Assembly: GCA_904501985.1 (NCBI GenBank)
Contig: CAJGCT010000038.1
Location: forward strand, 1-17,472
Direction: 5' to 3'
DNA: 17,472 bases
Source: an uncultured Clostridia bacterium
GTDB lineage: Bacteria > Bacillota > Clostridia > Oscillospirales > CAG-272
This document shows positions 13,896-17,472 of this stretch, one piece after another; within the stretch, counting starts at the first letter, position 1, and every line of letters starts with the position of its first letter. Position numbers and translations under genes: made by a program. The notes below the pieces were generated by a model, which did not search any database, was not told where the DNA came from, and saw nothing but the letters and a program-made list of their open reading frames with translations.

Positions 13896-13941
13896 ACGGT
13901 AAAAAATTATACCGTCCCGTATTTGTCGGATATTCCCGACA
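13896..13941 (-). promoter_or_regulatory. Candidate promoter and dyads upstream of the DUF4358 operon
   Basis: On the minus strand there is a perfect TATAAT (13906-13911) but no good -35 at 16-18 nt. A dyad TGTCGG / CCGACA (13924-13929 and 13936-13941) covers the place of the -35, and ACGGTA / TACCGT (13896-13901 and 13910-13915) straddles the -10. A weak -35 replaced by a dyad suggests an activator or repressor site (inference). The rest of the gap to 14052 shows nothing clear and no terminator for the upstream kinase gene. Confidence 0.45.
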
Positions 13942-14052
13942 TGATTTATATAGACGCAGGAAGCTTTATAAAGTTCCGTACGATGCTATATCATAAAAGA
14001 ATGGGAGAATTGCGATTTCTGCATAGTGGTTAAAGCAAATTAACGCAAAAAA

Positions 14053-15144
14053 TTATCCGCGGCAGCGCTTTACGATGCTGCGCATTTCGTAGAGCTTCTT
14101 TTCCATATCGGTAAGCAGTGCTATCTGCGCACGGGTGCGCACGATATTGTGTTCGGGATAGTTCAGCTTAAAATATGTATCGCCGTCAAGATAATCTGTG
14201 AGGAAGCGAAGTGCCAGCTCATATGTCATAATCATAGCTCCCTCAGGCAGAAGCTCGTATTCAAGATCGGTCAGCGCGCCGCCAAGACCTGAGATGAATC
14301 CCCGTGTAAACTGCTCAAAAAGACCGAGGTCAAGTGCTATTTTTGAAGTGTTCGGCTCATCCTCCGCAGCAGTGCAGGCACCGAAGCGGATAGCGTCACC
14401 GAAATCGTACAGCACCGAGCCGGGCATTACGGTATCAAGGTCGATAACGCAGAGTGCCTTGTCCGTGATGGGGTCAAGAAGCACGTTGTTGAGCTTTGTG
14501 TCGTTGTGGGTAACGCGCAGTGGCATTTTGCCCGACGCGATGGCATCTACCGCAATATGTGCGAGAGATTCTCTTGATTTTAGAAATTCGCATTCTTTTT
14601 TGCATTCTTCAAGCCTTTCGGGGTTCTTGCATTCGGAAAGGGCACGCTCAAATGCTTCAAAGCGGCTTACGGTGTTGTGAAAATCCGGGATAGTTTCGAA
14701 AAGGGTGTCTGCCGGATAGTCCGCAAGCTGTGCCTGGAATTTTCCGAATGCCTGTGCGGCATTGTGGAAGAGGATCGGGCGTGCTATGGACTGATAGGAA
14801 ACAGCTTCGATAAATCTTGACATACGCCAATATTTTCCGTCGCCGTCAACATAAAGCATTGAGCCGTTGTCGGCTTCAGCGTATGTAACAGTCTCACGGT
14901 CGGGATCACCGCCTGCCGCAGTGACTTTTTCTTTAAGAAAATCGCATACGCCCTTAACGTTGCTCATAAGCTCATTCGGCTTTTTGAAAACATTAACGTT
15001 GACGTTCTGAAGAACGTATTTTGTGCCGTTAGTCAGAAATACGGTGAAGGTACGGTTAATGTTTCCCCAGGTTATGGGTTCGACTGAATAGGGAGCCGCA
15101 GGAAGCTTAAAATGGGATACTGCCGAAAGTTCTTTCTCGTACAT
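14053..15144 (-). CDS. nahK: N-acetylhexosamine 1-kinase-like phosphotransferase
   Basis: This 363-residue cytosolic protein has the aminoglycoside-phosphotransferase (APH) fold and closely follows the bifidobacterial NahK pattern end to end. Shared landmarks: GNINRTF with YVLQNVNVNVF (nucleotide-binding lobe), LRVTHNDTKLNN (209-220, catalytic D215), IDLDTVMPGS (234-243, Mg2+ ligands), YDFGDAIRFGA, and RFLTDYLDGDTYFKLNYPEHN with VRTRAQIALL near the C-terminus. NahK phosphorylates GlcNAc/GalNAc at C1 in salvage of lacto-N-biose and galacto-N-biose from mucin and milk glycans. No lnpA phosphorylase, galE or sugar transporter is in the window, so the substrate could differ. GGAGGG (minus strand, 15153-15158) is 8 nt before the ATG. 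It lies 40 nt after azlD on the same strand with no terminator between, so it may be co-transcribed. Confidence 0.82.
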   Translation of the reverse strand: MYEKELSAVSHFKLPAAPYSVEPITWGNINRTFTVFLTNGTKYVLQNVNVNVFKKPNELMSNVKGVCDFLKEKVTAAGGDPDRETVTYAEADNGSMLYVDGDGKYWRMSRFIEAVSYQSIARPILFHNAAQAFGKFQAQLADYPADTLFETIPDFHNTVSRFEAFERALSECKNPERLEECKKECEFLKSRESLAHIAVDAIASGKMPLRVTHNDTKLNNVLLDPITDKALCVIDLDTVMPGSVLYDFGDAIRFGACTAAEDEPNTSKIALDLGLFEQFTRGFISGLGGALTDLEYELLPEGAMIMTYELALRFLTDYLDGDTYFKLNYPEHNIVRTRAQIALLTDMEKKLYEMRSIVKRCRG

Positions 15145-15184
15145 TTTGGAGTCCCTCCGTAAAGTGAGTTATAAAATTAGTCGC

Positions 15185-15502
15185 TTAAATCAGCATTATC
15201 AGCACTTCACAAAGAAGCACGGATGCGCAGGCACACATCGCCACCACAAGGAGCGAGCGTCCGAAAAATGCGGTAATTACCGCCGCCGCCAGACCTATGA
15301 GCGAGGGAAGCAGGTCGGGCGTTGAATAGAAAATCTTTGGTATGGTCATAGCCGCCAGCACGGCATAGGGAACATAGTAAATGAAGCTCTGTACAAATCT
15401 TGAACGTATTTTTCCCTTAACGAGGGTCATCGGGAGCATTCTGACAAGGTACGTGACCCCTGCCATAACAAGAATATAGATAAGATAGCTGTAATTACTC
15501 AT
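15185..15502 (-). CDS. azlD: AzlD-type small subunit of branched-chain amino acid exporter
   Basis: This 105-residue membrane protein has about four hydrophobic segments and the AzlD pattern: GVTYLVRMLPMTLV near the start, then FIYYVPYAVLAAMTIPKIF, a conserved mid segment, and two C-terminal helices. AzlD-family proteins act with AzlC to export branched-chain amino acids or analogues. The start at 15502 overlaps the azlC stop (ATGAGTAA), with GGAGGA about 9 nt upstream, so translation is coupled; the longer frame to 15541 would add 13 polar residues from inside azlC and is not supported. Confidence 0.92.
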   Translation of the reverse strand: MSNYSYLIYILVMAGVTYLVRMLPMTLVKGKIRSRFVQSFIYYVPYAVLAAMTIPKIFYSTPDLLPSLIGLAAAVITAFFGRSLLVVAMCACASVLLCEVLIMLI

Positions 15503-16214
15503 CGGCAGGGTCCTCCGTTTCAACAGGGAACAGCAGAGCACCGATTATCGCCGCTGTGATCGTACTTATAATGATAGCAAAGCCGTCGGAGATAAAATCA
15601 AGGGCAGGCAGGTAGTATATAAGGCAGGAGAGCACCACCGCAGGCAGTACCACCGCCAGAAGCTTCGGATTTTTCTTTGTGGGCGGCACAACGATCGCGA
15701 TAAACATACCGTAAAGCGCGATTCCGAGTGCATTTGTCACGATTTCAGGGAGAATATTTCCTGCCGCCGCTCCAAGGAATGTACCGAGTGCCCAGCCTAT
15801 GTAGGGAAACGTTATAAGTCCGTACATATACCGCGGTGACACGCTGTGCGCTTTTGAGGAAGCCACGGCGAATATTTCATCGGTGACACCAATGGATGCC
15901 GCAAGCCTGTTTGGAAGATTAAACTCCTCTGTCAGCTTTTGCGAGAGGGAAAGGCTCATCAAAAAGTAACGGGAATTTATCATGAGCTGTGTCACTGCCA
16001 TCTCAACAAGAGAGCCGCCGGCAAGGATTATGTCGATTCCCGCTTTTTCGCCTGCGGATGTAAGGTTGGTCATGGAAATAAGCAGCATCCACAAAACGGG
16101 GATTCCCGAAGATGCCGCTTGTATGCCGAGGGAAAATGAAACGGAAAGATAGCCGAGTGCAATGGGGATTCCGTCATAAAGTCCCGATATGTAGGTGTTT
16201 TTTTGAAATTTCAT
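15495..16214 (-). CDS. azlC: AzlC family amino acid permease
   Basis: This 239-residue polytopic protein is the large subunit of an AzlCD (LIV-E) exporter. Family marks: GIPIALGYLSVSFSLG (residues 15-30), a long AGEKAGIDIILAGGS-type loop, then TQLMINSRYFLMSLSLS (about 75-91), the signature stretch, followed by GVTDEIFAVAS and several membrane helices. Length is typical. It has its own promoter and an 8-nt overlap with azlD. The Shine-Dalgarno (GAAAGAA) is only fair. The exported substrate cannot be read from sequence; branched-chain amino acids are the usual ones. Confidence 0.94.
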   Translation of the reverse strand: MKFQKNTYISGLYDGIPIALGYLSVSFSLGIQAASSGIPVLWMLLISMTNLTSAGEKAGIDIILAGGSLVEMAVTQLMINSRYFLMSLSLSQKLTEEFNLPNRLAASIGVTDEIFAVASSKAHSVSPRYMYGLITFPYIGWALGTFLGAAAGNILPEIVTNALGIALYGMFIAIVVPPTKKNPKLLAVVLPAVVLSCLIYYLPALDFISDGFAIIISTITAAIIGALLFPVETEDPADE

Positions 16215-16262
16215 GGTGTTTCTTTCATATTAAAATAGTGGTGAACTTAAAAACACAATAAT

Positions 16263-16291
16263 ATTCTACCACATTTTATTACATAATGCAA
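16263..16291 (-). promoter_or_regulatory. Promoter of the azlC-azlD(-nahK) unit
   Basis: On the minus strand TTGCAT (16286-16291), 17 nt, TAGAAT (16263-16268). The leader to the azlC start is about 40 nt. Confidence 0.75.
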
Positions 16292-16295
16292 CAGT

Positions 16296-16328
16296 TTTTT
16301 GAAATTCATGCAAAAAATATTTCAAAAA
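16296..16328. repeat. 10-bp dyad between the divergent azlC and rpsO promoters
   Basis: TTTTTGAAAT (16296-16305) and ATTTCAAAAA (16319-16328) form a perfect inverted repeat around 13 nt, located between the two -35 boxes. A near copy of the left arm plus CATG recurs at the azlC start (about 16199-16215). It is in AT-rich DNA, so chance cannot be excluded. Confidence 0.5.
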
Positions 16329-16332
16329 CCTA

Positions 16333-16361
16333 TTTACAAATCGAAAAAGATGTGATATAAT
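16333..16361 (+). promoter_or_regulatory. Promoter of rpsO
   Basis: TTTACA (16333-16338), 17 nt, TATAAT (16356-16361): a strong sigma-A type promoter, about 95 nt upstream of the rpsO start. Its spacing and GTGATATAAT -10 context match the araC-type promoter at 10418-10446. Confidence 0.85.
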
Positions 16362-16377
16362 AATTAACGTATGATTA

Positions 16378-16457
16378 CCGGAGACAAAGTTTTCGGATCT
16401 CACCGACCGATCGCCTTGTTTTACGGGATATGCAAATATTTATTTATTGAAAGGTGA
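16378..16457 (+). promoter_or_regulatory. Structured rpsO leader, possible S15 autoregulatory site
   Basis: An 8-bp hairpin CCGGAGAC / GTTTTCGG with loop AAA (16378-16396) contains a G-C pair next to a G-U pair (G80-C94, G81-U93 in the last two digits), the kind of GU/GC step S15 recognises in 16S rRNA. Directly after it, TCACC (16400-16404) is complementary to GGTGA (16453-16457) of the Shine-Dalgarno. Pairing of the two would hide the ribosome site. S15 autoregulation through the leader is established in several bacteria; that this one works so is inference. Confidence 0.45.
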
Positions 16458-16464
16458 AAATACC

Positions 16465-16731
16465 ATGATTGCAAAAGAAGTTAAGCAGCAGATCATCGCA
16501 GACTACAAGCTCTCCGAGGCTGATACCGGTTCTCCTGAGGTTCAGATCGCTATCCTCACCAACCGCATCAACTCCCTCAACGAGCATCTGAAGGCTAACC
16601 CCAAGGACCATCATTCTCACAGAGGTCTTCTTAAGATGGTTGGTCAGAGAAGAAATCTTCTCGGCTACCTCCAGAAGAAGGACATCGCTCGTTACAGAGC
16701 AATCATTGAGAAGCTCGGTCTCAGAAAGTAA
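16465..16731 (+). CDS. rpsO: Small-subunit ribosomal protein S15 (uS15)
   Basis: An 88-residue protein of the standard uS15 length. It binds 16S rRNA helices 20-22 early in assembly of the 30S platform. Seen: DTGSPEVQIAILTNRINSLNEHL (23-45), the DHHSHRGLL motif that contacts the rRNA junction, and MVGQRRNLLGYLQ near the C-terminus. The start at 16465 is preferred over the in-frame ATG at 16447, which would add six residues, because AAAGGTGA (16451-16457) lies just upstream and the family begins here. It precedes pnp as in many bacteria. Confidence 0.98.
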   Translation: MIAKEVKQQIIADYKLSEADTGSPEVQIAILTNRINSLNEHLKANPKDHHSHRGLLKMVGQRRNLLGYLQKKDIARYRAIIEKLGLRK

Positions 16732-16749
16732 TCAAAAGAAAGTCCGATT

Positions 16750-16771
16750 CCCGTCCGCAAAAGCGGACGGG
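16750..16771 (+). other. Strong hairpin after rpsO without a T-run
   Basis: CCCGTCCGC (16750-16758), loop AAAA, GCGGACGGG (16763-16771): a perfect 9-bp GC-rich stem 18 nt after the rpsO stop. GAGCGGCAATG follows, so it is not a normal terminator. It may protect the 3' end of rpsO mRNA or be a processing site between rpsO and pnp (inference). Confidence 0.7.
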
Positions 16772-16829
16772 AGCGGCAATGCACCATCTTGTAGGGTCTG
16801 TGCCTTGCAGGGTGGGTAAACTTTTATGT

Positions 16830-16920
16830 GGAGATATTTTCAAGGCTCTGCATTTAGCAATGTGTCGGAAATTGTGACCTTTCCGACCTGTCGCTAAGTG
16901 CAAAACCCGAGAATATCTCC
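16830..16920 (+). promoter_or_regulatory. 91-nt nested hairpin in the pnp leader
   Basis: Three stacked helices form one long stem: GGAGATATTTTC (16830-16841) with GAGAATATCTCC (16909-16920), 12 pairs with one G-U; TGCATTTAGC (16849-16858) with GCTAAGTGCA (16893-16902), 10 pairs with one G-U; and GTCGGAAA (16864-16871) with TTTCCGAC (16880-16887), 8 perfect pairs around an 8-nt loop. The internal loops are near-symmetric (7/6 and 5/5 nt). The structure ends 17 nt before the pnp Shine-Dalgarno. In E. coli a long pnp leader stem is cut by RNase III as part of PNPase autoregulation; a similar role here is inference. Confidence 0.8.
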
Positions 16921-16952
16921 GAAAATCAAAAAATTATAAGGAGAAACTAAAA

Positions 16953-17472
16953 ATGTTCGAGAACTACAAAGTGTTTAACTACGAATTCTGCGGCAGACCT
17001 CTCGTTGTTGAGACAGGCAAGCTTGCAGGTCTTGCAAACGGCTCCTGCCTTATCCGTTACGGCGAAACCGTTCTTCTTTGCTGTGCAACCGCATCCGCAA
17101 AGCCCCGCGACGGTATCGACTTCCTCCCTCTGTCTGTTGACTTCGAGGAGAAGATGTACTCGGTTGGCAGAATCCCCGGCGGTTATCTTAAGAGAGAGGG
17201 CAAGCCTTCCGAAAAGGCGATCCTTACCTCCCGTGTTATCGACCGTCCTGTTCGTCCCCTCTTCCCGAAGGACCTTCGCAATGACGTAAACCTCTCCCTT
17301 ACCGTAATGAGCGTTGACCCCGACTGCTCACCTGAAATCACCGCTATGATCGGTGCTTCCATCGCACTTTCCATTTCGGATATTCCGTGGAACGGCCCGA
17401 TCGCAGGTCTCCACATCGGCTACTGCGACGGCAAGTACGTCATCAACCCGACCCTCGAAGAACGTGAGATCA
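16953..17472 (+). CDS. pnp: Polyribonucleotide nucleotidyltransferase (PNPase), 5' part
   Basis: The frame from ATG 16953 stays open to the right edge (173 codons); the full enzyme has about 700 residues, so roughly three quarters lie outside. PNPase degrades RNA 3' to 5' with phosphate and acts in mRNA turnover. The visible part is the first RNase PH domain: ETGKLAGLANGSCLIRYGETVLLC, then FLPLSVDFEEKMYSVGRIPGGYLKREGKPSEKAIL and the hallmark SRVIDRPVRPLFP, then DPDCSPEITAMIGAS. AAGGAG (16938-16943) is 9 nt before the ATG. It lies 221 nt after rpsO with no terminator, so rpsO-pnp read-through is likely. Confidence 0.97.
   Translation, partial: MFENYKVFNYEFCGRPLVVETGKLAGLANGSCLIRYGETVLLCCATASAKPRDGIDFLPLSVDFEEKMYSVGRIPGGYLKREGKPSEKAILTSRVIDRPVRPLFPKDLRNDVNLSLTVMSVDPDCSPEITAMIGASIALSISDIPWNGPIAGLHIGYCDGKYVINPTLEEREI

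Noticed and set aside
14053..15144. Aminoglycoside resistance kinase
   Set aside because: The APH fold is shared, but the whole length follows N-acetylhexosamine kinases (HNDTKLNN, IDLDTVMPGS, YPEHN with VRTRAQ), so resistance is not supported.
16750..16771. Rho-independent terminator after rpsO
   Set aside because: The stem is strong but no T-run follows, and the pnp leader continues downstream without another promoter I can see.
16721..16903. Minus-strand open frame over the rpsO-pnp gap
   Set aside because: It lies on the complement of the leader hairpins, has no ribosome site and no recognisable product.
1..17472. tRNA, rRNA, prophage or transposase genes
   Set aside because: No cloverleaf with TTCGA-type arm, no rRNA signatures and no transposase or integrase motifs were seen in any frame I read.

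Overview
The window looks like a chromosomal stretch of a Gram-positive Clostridia member, probably Oscillospiraceae/Ruminococcaceae-like and gut-associated. Support: purine-rich Shine-Dalgarno sites with a TTG start, a class 1B dihydroorotate dehydrogenase (PyrD plus PyrK), a MecA-type adaptor, the DUF4358 / MBOAT / DHHW trio, an AzlCD exporter, an NahK-like sugar kinase, and the rpsO-pnp pair. The taxonomic placement is inference from gene content. No plasmid, phage or transposase gene is visible.

Layout. (1) 1-75: palindromic intergenic repeat. (2) 88-678, minus: MecA-like ClpC adaptor, divergent from (3) 948-7972, plus: a compact run of type 4 uracil-DNA glycosylase, L-asparaginase-like protein, a winged-helix regulator with a degenerate receiver, pyrC, pyrF, pyrK, pyrD and an unknown single-pass membrane protein, closed by a strong terminator. 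(4) 8003-9359: an intergenic island of structured repeats; two inverted copies of a ~160-180 bp repeat bracket an AT-rich orphan lipoprotein gene. (5) 9391-10335, minus: AraC-type regulator. (6) 10509-13844, minus: DUF4358 lipoprotein, MBOAT O-acyltransferase and DHHW protein, a likely O-acetylation module for a cell-surface or exported polymer. (7) 14053-16214, minus: azlC, azlD and an N-acetylhexosamine 1-kinase-like gene. (8) 16333 to the right edge, plus: rpsO and the 5' part of pnp, each with a structured leader.

How the genes fit together. The pyr genes supply the UMP pathway from carbamoyl-aspartate to UMP, except for PyrE, which (like PyrB) is not in the window. The asparaginase upstream could supply aspartate, the PyrB substrate, and the UDG removes uracil from DNA, so the plus-strand run has a loose pyrimidine/aspartate theme. 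The orphan winged-helix protein just before pyrC is a candidate local regulator. Most genes are ordinary core or common Clostridia genes. The parts that deserve a second look are non-coding: the inverted-repeat-bracketed lipoprotein island, a 91-nt nested hairpin in the pnp leader, a small rpsO leader hairpin with a possible anti-Shine-Dalgarno, a leaky terminator inside the O-acetylation operon, and dyads over the araC and azlC/rpsO promoters. I did not find convincing evidence of a wholly new multi-gene system.
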